A DNA stretch of 23,500 nt from NCBI GenBank assembly GCA_016206235.1, contig JACQRZ010000051.1, forward strand, positions 1 through 23,500, given 5' to 3'. The stretch is from Candidatus Uhrbacteria bacterium. GTDB lineage: Bacteria > Patescibacteriota > Patescibacteriia > JACQRZ01. Positions 7,281 to 15,237 of the stretch are shown one piece after another. The notes under the pieces were generated by a model. That model was not told the origin of the DNA, did not search any database, and saw only the letters and a list, made by a program, of their open reading frames with translations. Every line of letters starts with the position of its first letter. Within the stretch, counting starts at the first letter, position 1. A program made the translations under genes and the position numbers.

Positions 7281-9314
7281 ATGAAAAACATTTTTAAACC
7301 CTCTCCACGCGGCGCATTGCGCTGGAAGCTATTTGGTATATGTATTCTCTTTGTTCTTACGTTCGGCTATGCCGGTCTTGAGTGGTATAAAAAGGATGTC
7401 TCTCTAGGGAAGTTCCCAAACGCATTTCGTTTGGGACTTGATTTGAAGGGCGGCACTCATTTGGTATATGAGACTGACTTGCGGCGCGTGGCACAGGGAG
7501 ATCGTTCATCGTCGGTCGAAGGCGTCCGAGATGTGATCGAGCGCAGAGTTAATGCATTTGGTGTTGCAGAACCAATTGTGCAAACGGTAAAGGCAGGCGA
7601 TAGCTATCGAGTCATTGTTGAACTTGCTGGCGTGAGTGATGTCAATCAGGCGATTAAAATGATCGGCGATACGCCACTCTTGGAATTTAAAGAGCAGGCA
7701 ACACAAGCAGAGCAAAAAAAGGAGTTGACCCCTGAACAGAAAAAAGAACTGGCAGACTATAACGCGAACGCAAGAAAAAAAATCGATGACATCCTAAAGC
7801 GAGCACGAGCTCCACAAGCAGATTTTGGGAAGCTCGCAAAAGATGTGTCGGAAGACCCTCAATCCAAAGACAATGAAGGAGATATTGGCTGGATTTCAAC
7901 AACCAACAATCCGTCATCACTTTTTGATATTGTTTCAAAGCTTAGCGTTGGAGAAGTCCATAAGGAGGTGCTTACTGTTCCCGGCGGCTATGCGGTGGTC
8001 AAGCTGCTTGAGACGCGATCGACAGAAAAGGAGTACGCCGCACATCATATCCTTATCTGTTATGAAGGCGCATCCCGTTGTGATAGCAAACTTTCAAAAG
8101 ATGACGCAAAGAAAAAGATCGAAGACCTCAAAAAGAAGGCAACGCCGCAAAATGTTGTCCAGCTTGCAAAAGAAAACTCGACCGAACCTGGCGCAAAAGA
8201 CAGCGGAGGCGATTTAGGATGGTTTAGTAAGACAGTTATGGTCAAACCGTTTGCCGACGCAGTAGAGAAATTGCCAAAAGGCGCCATTTCCGATGTCGTT
8301 GAAACTGAGTTTGGATACCATGTGATCTATAAAAAAGATGAGCGGCCGCTGCCAGAATATAAGTCAGCATGGATTGCCACAAAGACGCGTACCGATGCTG
8401 ACTATCTTCCCCCGCCAAGTGAGTTTAAAGACACCGGACTTACCGGCACACAACTGAAGCGCGCTTCGGCAGACATTGATTTACAAACAAATTCCCCGTT
8501 TGTCAGCTTGGAATTCAATGACGAAGGCAAAAAATTATTCGGCGAGATTACCTCGCGCAATGTTGGAAAACCAGTCGCCATCTTATTGGATGGACAGGCA
8601 ATAAGCAGGCCAACAGTAAATGAACCTATCACCGATGGCAAGGCAATTATTCAAGGCAACTTTACACTCAAAGAAACAAAACTGCTTGCACAGCGCTTGA
8701 ACACTGGCGCACTGCCGGTGCCCATCACGCTTGTAAGCCAGCAGACAATTGGCCCAACACTTGGAGCTGAATCTCTTGAAAAAAGCCTTAAAGCAGGTCT
8801 CTTAGGATTTTTGCTCGTTGCATTGTTTATGATCGGTTTTTATCGGTTGCCAGGTGTACTGGCAGTTTTTGCTCTCATCGTCTACACATCGATTGTGCTG
8901 GCACTCTTTAAAATCTGGCCAGTAACACTCTCATTAGCCGGCATCGCGGGATTTATTCTTTCCATTGGTATGGCAGTTGATGCCAACGTCCTTATCTTTG
9001 AGCGCACGAAAGAAGAGCTTCGGCTGAAAAAATCACTCGACGCCAGTATACGCGATGGTTTCCGGCGAGCATGGACATCGATTCGCGACAGCAATGCCGC
9101 GTCGCTAATTACCTGTGCCATTCTGTTTTGGTTTTCGGCAAGTCTTATCAAAGGATTTGCGTTGACGTTAGCTATTGGTATTTTGGTCAGTATGTTTTCT
9201 GCCATTTTTATCACCCGCCTTTTGCTCAAGCTTGTAGCCGGATGGCGCGTATCAAAAAACACTTGGCTTTTTTGCGCTAAAAAGACTGAAGAGCAAGTCC
9301 CACCTAACACCTAA
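7281..9314 (+). CDS. secD: Protein translocase subunit SecD with two inserted parvulin (PpiC) domains
   Basis: SecD works with SecF to drive late steps of Sec protein export using the proton gradient. Visible SecD parts are the first TM (about 15-33), LGLDLKGGTHL (51-61), the P1 region, GPTLGAESL (491-499) and GMAVDANVLIFER (563-575), with the TM bundle at 505-655. At 677 residues it carries about 250 extra residues between TPLLEFKE (131-138) and GLTGTQL (386-392). This insert contains two copies of a parvulin-type prolyl isomerase: a shortened one (about 163-247, with GDIGWIS and GGYAVVKLLE) and a fuller one (about 252-355, AAHHILI, GGDLGWF, FGYHVIYKKDE). The domains would lie outside the membrane, where they could bind emerging chains. 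The last codons VPPNT are coded by a heptanucleotide array. There is no ribosome-site motif before the ATG. Confidence 0.95.
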   Translation: MKNIFKPSPRGALRWKLFGICILFVLTFGYAGLEWYKKDVSLGKFPNAFRLGLDLKGGTHLVYETDLRRVAQGDRSSSVEGVRDVIERRVNAFGVAEPIVQTVKAGDSYRVIVELAGVSDVNQAIKMIGDTPLLEFKEQATQAEQKKELTPEQKKELADYNANARKKIDDILKRARAPQADFGKLAKDVSEDPQSKDNEGDIGWISTTNNPSSLFDIVSKLSVGEVHKEVLTVPGGYAVVKLLETRSTEKEYAAHHILICYEGASRCDSKLSKDDAKKKIEDLKKKATPQNVVQLAKENSTEPGAKDSGGDLGWFSKTVMVKPFADAVEKLPKGAISDVVETEFGYHVIYKKDERPLPEYKSAWIATKTRTDADYLPPPSEFKDTGLTGTQLKRASADIDLQTNSPFVSLEFNDEGKKLFGEITSRNVGKPVAILLDGQAISRPTVNEPITDGKAIIQGNFTLKETKLLAQRLNTGALPVPITLVSQQTIGPTLGAESLEKSLKAGLLGFLLVALFMIGFYRLPGVLAVFALIVYTSIVLALFKIWPVTLSLAGIAGFILSIGMAVDANVLIFERTKEELRLKKSLDASIRDGFRRAWTSIRDSNAASLITCAILFWFSASLIKGFALTLAIGILVSMFSAIFITRLLLKLVAGWRVSKNTWLFCAKKTEEQVPPNT

Positions 9315-9335
9315 AACCTAGCACCTAGAACCTTA
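9301..9335 (+). repeat. Heptanucleotide array spanning the secD stop codon
   Basis: There are five 7-nt units: CACCTAA, CACCTAA, AACCTAG, CACCTAG, AACCTTA. The second unit supplies the secD stop codon and the array ends 6 nt before the secF ATG. No facing complementary array is present here. Confidence 0.8.
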
Positions 9336-9341
9336 TACTGT

Positions 9342-10238
9342 ATGCAGATCAATATTATCAAACATCGCAAAACATGGCTTGTCCTTTCAGCTCTCATGAT
9401 TGTTGCAGGTATTGTGGCGTTAAGTATATGGCAGCTGAAACTCGGTATTGATTATACCGGAGGAACATTGCTCGAGGTTTCCTATCAAAAAGACAGACCA
9501 TCAACCCAGGAAATAACCAGTGTTTTGGCAGCTGAAAATATTAAAGACGCCGAAATAAAATTTTCCGGAGATACAGGCGTGATCATGCGCTTCAAAACAA
9601 TTGATGAGGATACCCATCAAAACGTTCTCGCAAAACTTAAAAAACAAGACGCCAATCTCCTTGAAAAAAGTTTTGAATCGATCGGTCCGGTTATTGGACA
9701 TGAGCTCAAAAGCAAATCACTGCTTGCCATTGCGCTTGCACTCATATTGATTATGGCGTATATCACGTTTGTGTTCCGGCGCGTATCATTCCCCGTGCCT
9801 TCATGGCAATATGGCGCGACTGCCATTATTGCATTATTTCATGATCTCATTTTTGTTCTTGGTATCTTTGCCGTGCTTGGCGTATTTCGGGGAGTTGAAA
9901 TTACCAGCTCATTCATTCCAGCATTCCTCACGGTTTTAGGTTTTTCCGTGCACGATACTATTGTTGTGTTTGACCGCGTTCGTGAGAATTTACTCAAGTA
10001 TAAAGGAGCATTTGCTGAGATTGTAAGCAAATCACTCAACGAAACACTTGTTCGATCCATCAATACATCACTGACTGTTATGCTGGTATTGGCTGCAATA
10101 TATGTGTTTGGCGGTGAGAGCCTTAAAACATTTTCCCTTGCACTTCTGCTGGGTATAGGTGTGGGAACATACTCATCACTCTTTTTTGCCTCACCATTGC
10201 TGGTTGCATGGCACGAGTGGAGTGCAAGGCGGAAGTAA
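9342..10238 (+). CDS. secF: Protein translocase subunit SecF
   Basis: The 298-residue protein has the SecF layout: a first TM (about 11-30), the motif LGIDYTGGTLLEV (34-46), a soluble periplasmic-type domain, then five TMs beginning near residue 127. The signature FSVHDTIVVFDRVREN lies in the TM4 region and matches the SecD/F resistance-nodulation-division (RND) fold. It pairs with SecD in the membrane to use the proton-motive force for export. It lies 27 nt after secD and surely shares its transcript; a terminator follows at 10272. Length is usual for the family. The stop codon TAA is the first bases of a short heptanucleotide run. Confidence 0.95.
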   Translation: MQINIIKHRKTWLVLSALMIVAGIVALSIWQLKLGIDYTGGTLLEVSYQKDRPSTQEITSVLAAENIKDAEIKFSGDTGVIMRFKTIDEDTHQNVLAKLKKQDANLLEKSFESIGPVIGHELKSKSLLAIALALILIMAYITFVFRRVSFPVPSWQYGATAIIALFHDLIFVLGIFAVLGVFRGVEITSSFIPAFLTVLGFSVHDTIVVFDRVRENLLKYKGAFAEIVSKSLNETLVRSINTSLTVMLVLAAIYVFGGESLKTFSLALLLGIGVGTYSSLFFASPLLVAWHEWSARRK

Positions 10239-10256
10239 CTAGTAACTAGTAATTGG
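10236..10256 (+). repeat. Heptanucleotide run at the secF stop codon
   Basis: Units are TAACTAG, TAACTAG, TAATTGG. The first unit holds the secF stop, and in-frame reserve stops follow. A similar TAACTAG, CTACTAG pair overlaps the stop codon of the lipoprotein gene at 3148-3161. Confidence 0.6.
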
Positions 10257-10271
10257 TATTTTGTTGTTATG

Positions 10272-10295
10272 CTCGCGGTGATGCCGCGAGTTTTT
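10272..10295 (+). terminator. Intrinsic terminator of the secDF unit
   Basis: CTCGCGG (10272-10278) pairs perfectly with CCGCGAG (10284-10290) over a 5-nt loop and is followed by TTTTTG. It lies 33 nt after the secF stop and just before the next promoter. Confidence 0.88.
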
Positions 10296-10307
10296 GTATT
10301 GATTAGG

Positions 10308-10336
10308 TTGATTTTTAGTCTCTATCGTTGTATAAT
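10308..10336 (+). promoter_or_regulatory. Near-consensus promoter giving a leaderless transcript
   Basis: TTGATT (10308-10313), an exact 17-nt spacer and a perfect TATAAT (10331-10336) are present. The expected start point is about 10343, while the ATG is at 10344, so the mRNA would have essentially no leader. This rules out the upstream ATG at 10269, which would lie inside the terminator. Confidence 0.8.
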
Positions 10337-10343
10337 TTCTTCT

Positions 10344-11768
10344 ATGGAAGTGATAAGTAGCCCGTTCACTTTTTTTGATGTTTCCAATCCATTTCAGGCG
10401 ATGTGGCTCATTTTTAGTAATGGGGGTTGGTTTGTTATTGGCCTTTTTTTACTCAATCAGCTATGGCGTTTATGGATGCACGAGATTCAGGCGTGGTATT
10501 TCGACCATATTCAGCACGTTCTTCTTGCGATTAATGTTCCGAAACAAACAGAACAGACACCGAAATCAGTTGAAAATATTTTTGCCCATATGATTGGTTT
10601 GCACGAGGCGAGAGGGACATTGAAAGAGCGCTACTGGCTCGGCAAGATACAGCCGAATTTTGCGCTGGAGCTTGTAAGTGATGGAGGCAATATTCAGTAC
10701 TATGTGCGATTGCCTCGGCAATATCGTAACGTCTTTGAATCAGCGCTGTTTGCTCAATATCCTGACGCAGAAGTAGCCGAGGCGCCAGATTATACAGAGC
10801 CGGATTACCACGATCCTATTCCTCGCAAGTGGCCGAATGATACCCATGATATGTGGGGTTGCGAGTTTGCGCTTGAAAGATCCGCCGTGTATCCAATCAA
10901 AACACATCCGCAATTTGTGGATCAAGTTTCAGGACTTTTTAAAGATCCGATGGCTTCATTGCTGGAGTTTATGAGTACCATTGGTCCAGGCGAGAAAATC
11001 ATGATTCAAATCACGTGCTTGCCAACGATCGATACTATCTACGATAAGGCGACAAAAGAGGTTCGCAAGATCATTAAGGCAGATGGTGGAGAGGATCATG
11101 GTGGCGGAGGTATTTTTGGCGGCTTGGCAATCTCTCTCGAGAGTTGGTGGGCAGCGATTTGGCGAAACACGCTTGGAGAAGATTTTGAAGTTGGCGGCAA
11201 GACTCAAAAAAGGGAACAAGCGCCACTGCCGAGCATTATGCAGCATCTCTCACCAGGCGAGAAGGCGACGGTTGAAGCTATTCAAATGAAGGCTTCGAAA
11301 CCCGTTTTTTTGTGCAAGGTGCGCTGGATGTATGTAGGACGTAAGGAGGTCTTTAAAAAGACAACTGCTATCGGAGGTGTTGTGGGCGCATTCCGTCAGT
11401 ACAATACAAGCGATTGCAATGCATGGAAGGTGGAGTCAATGACAAAAACCTCGGTGCGCTATCTCTTTACGAATTACCGTGTGAATCGTCGTAAATACCT
11501 TCTCTTTCGCGCGTACTGGAATCGATCAAACGCCAGAGGGCGAAATCCCTTTTTCTTGAACATTGAAGAACTGGCTACAATGTGGCACTTCCCTTTGATC
11601 GATACGAAAGCGCCGCTTATCAGTAAGGCAGTGAGCAGAAGAGCCGAGCCGCCGCCACAGCTTCCTATGCGTTCAATGGAGCGCCCGCGCGTTGATCTTT
11701 CACCAAGTCGAGACGAAAAAGAAGAAGAAACAAAGCACGATGTGCCAGATAATCTTCCGTTTGTATAA
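10344..11768 (+). CDS. Membrane-anchored protein paired with a TraG/VirD4-like ATPase
   Basis: The start is set by the promoter at 10308-10336, giving 474 residues. One TM helix lies at about residues 19-44, followed by a long soluble, probably cytoplasmic part. Residues 52-220 form an alpha/beta domain, a Gly-rich stretch (GGEDHGGGGIFGG) follows near residue 250, a second folded part runs to about 420, and the charged Pro-rich tail ends DNLPFV. I know of a Patescibacteria-wide membrane family placed beside TraG-type ATPases (DUF8128 is my best guess), and this protein fits by layout and context, but I cannot confirm it. The gene ends 26 nt before the ATPase gene, suggesting one operon and a physical pair in which this protein is the membrane anchor. 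Confidence 0.78.
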   Translation: MEVISSPFTFFDVSNPFQAMWLIFSNGGWFVIGLFLLNQLWRLWMHEIQAWYFDHIQHVLLAINVPKQTEQTPKSVENIFAHMIGLHEARGTLKERYWLGKIQPNFALELVSDGGNIQYYVRLPRQYRNVFESALFAQYPDAEVAEAPDYTEPDYHDPIPRKWPNDTHDMWGCEFALERSAVYPIKTHPQFVDQVSGLFKDPMASLLEFMSTIGPGEKIMIQITCLPTIDTIYDKATKEVRKIIKADGGEDHGGGGIFGGLAISLESWWAAIWRNTLGEDFEVGGKTQKREQAPLPSIMQHLSPGEKATVEAIQMKASKPVFLCKVRWMYVGRKEVFKKTTAIGGVVGAFRQYNTSDCNAWKVESMTKTSVRYLFTNYRVNRRKYLLFRAYWNRSNARGRNPFFLNIEELATMWHFPLIDTKAPLISKAVSRRAEPPPQLPMRSMERPRVDLSPSRDEKEEETKHDVPDNLPFV

Positions 11769-11794
11769 CTCCTGTATAACCCAAAAACACCACC

Positions 11795-13372
11795 ATGTCA
11801 GAAATTACTCTTTTTGGAGAAACAAACTACAAGAACCAACGCCGCCGTTTTGGTATTAAAACCGATGATCGTAGGCGCCATATGTACTTGCTTGGAAAAA
11901 CCGGCGTGGGCAAGTCGACCATTTTGGAAAACATGATCATTGACGATATCCGCAATGGCCATGGTGTTGGAGTTGTCGATCCGCACGGCGATTTGGCAGA
12001 AAAGATCCTCGAGTTCATCCCCAACAATCGGATCAACGATATCGTGTATGTGAATCCGGCTGATTTTGAATATCCGGTCGCATTTAATATTTTAGAGACG
12101 ATTGATCCGCGTTATAAGCACTTGGTGTCATCAGGCTTGATGGGCGTGTTCAAAAAGATTTGGCCCGATGTGTGGAGCGCTCGTATGGAATACATTCTAA
12201 ATAATACCTTGCTTGCGCTTCTTGATTATCCGGGAAGCACCATGCTCGGTGTAAATCGTATGCTTTCGGATAAATTGTATCGCCTTAAAGTTATTGAAAA
12301 AATCCAAGACCCGGTGGTAAAAGCATTTTGGGTTGATGAGTTTTCTAAATATAACGACCGCTATGCAAATGAAGCAATTGCGCCGATCCAAAATAAAGTC
12401 GGACAATTTTTGTCTGTCGGTTTAATACGCAATATTGTGGGTCAAGTGAAGTCTACGATCAACATTCGAGAGATTATGGACTCCAAGAAAATCTTGATCA
12501 TGAACTTGTCAAAAGGGCGTATTGGCGAAGACAACAGCCGTCTTCTCGGAGGAATGCTTATTACTAAAATTCAGCTTTCGGCTATGGAGCGTGTGGATAC
12601 CCCGGAAGAACAGCGCAAAGATTTTTATCTCTATGTTGATGAATTTCAAAACTTTGCAACCGAAAGTTTTGCCAATATTTTGTCTGAAGCGCGTAAATAT
12701 CGTCTCGATCTTATTATGGCACATCAATACATTGAGCAGCTTGATGAAATGGTGCGTGCGGCAGTATTCGGAAATGTTGGCACCATGGTCGTATTTCGCG
12801 TTGGTGCAGCAGACGCAGAATTTTTGGTGAAAGAATTCACCCCTCGATTTACCGAAGAAGATCTCGTGAACTTGCCAAAATTTAATTATTACCTCAAGCT
12901 CATGATCGATGGCGTTTCATCTGATCCGTTTTCTGCTGTTGGGTTGGCGCCGTTGCAACCCGACGAAAAGACTGGTAACTTAGGAAAAGTCATTCGCGTG
13001 AGCAGAGAACGCTATGCGGTACCGCGCGAGGTTGTTGAAGATAAAATTCATCGTTGGACGCAGCCTATCGAAATAAAGAGTGGGAGCCAGCAAGCTATTG
13101 GCCAGAAAAAAGAAAGAACGACATTTACTCCCTCATCTCCGAGACATGGAGTAAAAGGAGCTGGCGACAAAAATCCATTGCGCTCGGCCAATCTGAAAAC
13201 GATGAGGCCTCCGCATATACAAGATGTTGTGATTAAAGAAGAAACTGACGCACCTGTTCAGATGCCAACGCCGATCTCACTGAAAACCTTGACCGAAAAA
13301 AAACCCGTTTCGTTTACCTCGCGTCCAAAACCGGCACAGCCCCAGCCGCATAAGAAAAAAGAAAATACATAG
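11795..13372 (+). CDS. TraG/VirD4/HerA-like P-loop ATPase (type IV secretion DNA-binding family)
   Basis: This 525-residue ATPase has Walker A GKTGVGKST at 34-42, the family motif VVDPHGDLAE near 60, and Walker B FYLYVDEFQNF near 277-287, followed by a glutamine-bearing motif MAHQYIEQL near 308-316. These are the marks of the FtsK/HerA/VirD4 superfamily, ring-shaped motors that move DNA or couple substrates to a channel. It has no TM helix of its own, unlike classical VirD4, so the upstream one-TM protein may supply the anchor. The C-terminal 120 residues are Pro/Lys-rich and probably disordered. No relaxase, VirB4-like or pilin gene is in this window, so conjugation is not shown; a conserved role in DNA movement or envelope processes is possible. 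Confidence 0.88.
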   Translation: MSEITLFGETNYKNQRRRFGIKTDDRRRHMYLLGKTGVGKSTILENMIIDDIRNGHGVGVVDPHGDLAEKILEFIPNNRINDIVYVNPADFEYPVAFNILETIDPRYKHLVSSGLMGVFKKIWPDVWSARMEYILNNTLLALLDYPGSTMLGVNRMLSDKLYRLKVIEKIQDPVVKAFWVDEFSKYNDRYANEAIAPIQNKVGQFLSVGLIRNIVGQVKSTINIREIMDSKKILIMNLSKGRIGEDNSRLLGGMLITKIQLSAMERVDTPEEQRKDFYLYVDEFQNFATESFANILSEARKYRLDLIMAHQYIEQLDEMVRAAVFGNVGTMVVFRVGAADAEFLVKEFTPRFTEEDLVNLPKFNYYLKLMIDGVSSDPFSAVGLAPLQPDEKTGNLGKVIRVSRERYAVPREVVEDKIHRWTQPIEIKSGSQQAIGQKKERTTFTPSSPRHGVKGAGDKNPLRSANLKTMRPPHIQDVVIKEETDAPVQMPTPISLKTLTEKKPVSFTSRPKPAQPQPHKKKENT

Positions 13373-13388
13373 CATAGAGCAATCATTT

Positions 13389-13402
13389 GTTCCATGTTCC
13401 AT
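13389..13402 (+). repeat. Two-unit heptanucleotide repeat over start codons
   Basis: GTTCCAT occurs twice in tandem and then continues with GACCCTATG. The duplication creates two ATGs 7 nt apart, in different frames, at 13394 and 13401. Only the first is in frame with the long gene; the second stops at once. Confidence 0.4.
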
Positions 13403-14977
13403 GACCCTATGACATTGACAGAAAATATCAAACGATACCTCACAAACAAAGAAGAAAAAAAAGCCAAGGTGTCAGGAGAATCGATGATTGTGGTAAATGA
13501 AGCGGTCGGCGCGATCGCTTTTTATTATGAGAAAATTCGCAACGTTATTGATTACGCCGATGAGCATCTGTTGCGTCAAAACGCCATTCTACGCATTTTG
13601 GGCAGACGATTGATTCTGCAACAAGATACCAATGACCTTGCCATGGGTATCTTGCGCGAGTTGGTACGCTCGCGATACTTTCCGAATAACAGTGTGCCGC
13701 AAAAAACTGTTAAGGATGTCGAAAAGATACTCCAGCTTTATCTTGGTGTTATTCGGTCGCTGAAAAGCAGAAGAATTTTGTCTGATAAAGATCAAGACTG
13801 GCTTTTAAGCATGGCGGCATGCGCCATTGACGAGCATCTTGCCTCTATGAAACAAGAGGAGGCATTGGTGCAGTTGATGTATGAAAAGGTAGAGAAAAAT
13901 GTTGTTGTGAAAGGAAATGAAGAAGATGATGCCACACGAAAATCACAGTTATATATTGCCGCGTATCGGATTTTGCTTCGACCTGATATTCATCGATTGC
14001 GCTATTTTCTTCTTAAGCAGATTTTCCCTGTATGGCAAAATCTTGAGCATGTGGATATTGAAGCTCGTGCCGCAGAGTACCACGATGTCGCCAGTAAGAT
14101 CGACTATCATATCAAGCATCAGCTCAATAAGAAATTCATGAACCAGTTCCGAAGGTTTCGGATACCGTTCATTGTTCTCTACACTCTCTTAAAAAATAAT
14201 CCCGATTCAATACTCTCTGAAAGGGATGCGCTGGAAAAGGAAGTAAAACGTTTGTGTGAAGGGTTCTACAATGTTCAGCGGCGGCGTTTGTATTCCCGCG
14301 GCATCCGTGCGTTTGTCTATATTTTTCTTACCAAGATGGTGCTCGGCCTTGCGATCGAGCTTCCATACGACATCTTCGCGTTGGGGCATATCAATACGTT
14401 GCCGCTCATGATCAATGTCTTTTTCCCCCCCATTCTTTTAGCTGCTATCGCTTTTACCGTGCGTTTTCCTGGGGAGACAAATACCATAGCCATTCAAAGA
14501 GCGGTAAACGAGATAGTCTTCGAGGATACGCCACATGAAATCTTTACCCAACAAAAAGCAGAAGTAAAAAAACGCCCGAAAGGTTTATACGCCATTTTTA
14601 CTCTACTCTACATCGTTCTTTTTGCGGTTTCATTTGGAGCAGTTGGGTGGGTGCTCTGGAAACTTCATTTTAATATTGTGAGCGGTGTTATTTTCTTTCT
14701 GTTCTTCTCACTGATTACCTTTTTTGGTATTACGTTGAGGCGGCAAGTCCGCGAACTCGTGATTCTCAAAGCAAAACCAAGCCTACTGGCTATTTTTGTG
14801 GAATCATTTTTCTTGCCGATCATCAAAGTGGGGCACTGGTTATCGTTCAATATCTCTCGCGTGAATATTTTTGTTTTTATCTTCGATATTTTAATCGAAT
14901 TGCCACTTCAGGCATTTATTGAGATTACCGAGGAGTGGTTTGCATTTCTTAAAGAAAAAAAAGACGAAACAGAGTGA
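13394..14977 (+). CDS. Multi-TM protein with long helical N-terminal domain, function unknown
   Basis: The first in-frame ATG is 13394; the ATG at 13409 (residue 6) is an equally good start, and neither has a ribosome-site motif. Residues 1-300 are charged and strongly helical, probably cytoplasmic. Membrane segments are seen at about 305-330, 336-357, 399-423, 428-447 and 462-510, with a charged end KEKKDETE. I recognise no catalytic motif. The gene follows the TraG/VirD4-like ATPase after 21 nt and is likely the third gene of that operon; a giant hairpin begins 3 nt after its stop. A role as membrane partner of the ATPase is inferred from position only. Confidence 0.75.
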   Translation: MFHDPMTLTENIKRYLTNKEEKKAKVSGESMIVVNEAVGAIAFYYEKIRNVIDYADEHLLRQNAILRILGRRLILQQDTNDLAMGILRELVRSRYFPNNSVPQKTVKDVEKILQLYLGVIRSLKSRRILSDKDQDWLLSMAACAIDEHLASMKQEEALVQLMYEKVEKNVVVKGNEEDDATRKSQLYIAAYRILLRPDIHRLRYFLLKQIFPVWQNLEHVDIEARAAEYHDVASKIDYHIKHQLNKKFMNQFRRFRIPFIVLYTLLKNNPDSILSERDALEKEVKRLCEGFYNVQRRRLYSRGIRAFVYIFLTKMVLGLAIELPYDIFALGHINTLPLMINVFFPPILLAAIAFTVRFPGETNTIAIQRAVNEIVFEDTPHEIFTQQKAEVKKRPKGLYAIFTLLYIVLFAVSFGAVGWVLWKLHFNIVSGVIFFLFFSLITFFGITLRRQVRELVILKAKPSLLAIFVESFFLPIIKVGHWLSFNISRVNIFVFIFDILIELPLQAFIEITEEWFAFLKEKKDETE

Positions 14978-14980
14978 TGG

Positions 14981-15158
14981 GAAAGGAAATATATTTTTCT
15001 TTTGACGTTCCATTCGAAAGATTTTTAGTAAAAGTTAGGATCCTGATTTTTTGAAACTCCTCTCGTTTTGACGAGAGTCGAACAGGTCAAAAAATCTTCC
15101 TAACTTTTAAAAAATCTCATTCGCATTACACTTTTAAAAGAAAAACACATTTCCTTTC
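14981..15158. other. 178-nt imperfect giant hairpin (structured RNA or MITE-like element)
   Basis: The whole segment folds back on itself. The outer stem 14981-15005 pairs with 15134-15158 at 22 of 25 Watson-Crick positions plus one wobble. A looser middle follows. AAAAGTTAGGA (15030-15040) pairs 11/11 with 15098-15108, GATTTTTTGA (15045-15054) pairs 10/10 with 15087-15096, and CTCTCG (15060-15065) caps with CGAGAG (15072-15077). It begins 3 nt after one stop codon and ends 13 nt before a small ORF. It may be an operon end, a leader structure, a stand-alone RNA or a palindromic mobile element. No target duplication is evident. Confidence 0.75.
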
Positions 15159-15171
15159 AAGGAGGGAAAGC

Positions 15172-15237
15172 ATGACTTGCTCCACTATATCGAAAAAGGA
15201 TATGATTAAAATCGAAATTATTGTTGCATGTCTTTAG
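15172..15237 (+). CDS. 21-residue leader ORF upstream of the Cys-rich exported protein
   Basis: The ATG at 15172 is preceded by AAGGAGGG at ideal spacing, the best ribosome site in this part of the window. It encodes MTCSTISKKDMIKIEIIVACL and stops at a TAG that overlaps the start region of the next gene (its ATG at 15228 is 10 nt inside). The downstream gene has no ribosome site of its own, so translation of this ORF probably feeds ribosomes into it. It could be a mere coupling device or a regulatory leader peptide. It is in a different frame, so it is not an N-terminal extension. Confidence 0.5.
   Translation: MTCSTISKKDMIKIEIIVACL

Noticed and set aside
10269..10343. 25-codon upstream extension of the membrane protein paired with the ATPase
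   Set aside because: It overlaps an intrinsic terminator and the promoter.
14981..15158. Giant hairpin as 6S RNA
   Set aside because: Size fits, but the typical large central bubble between two long stems is not convincing and the apical part is too well paired; kept only as a remote option.
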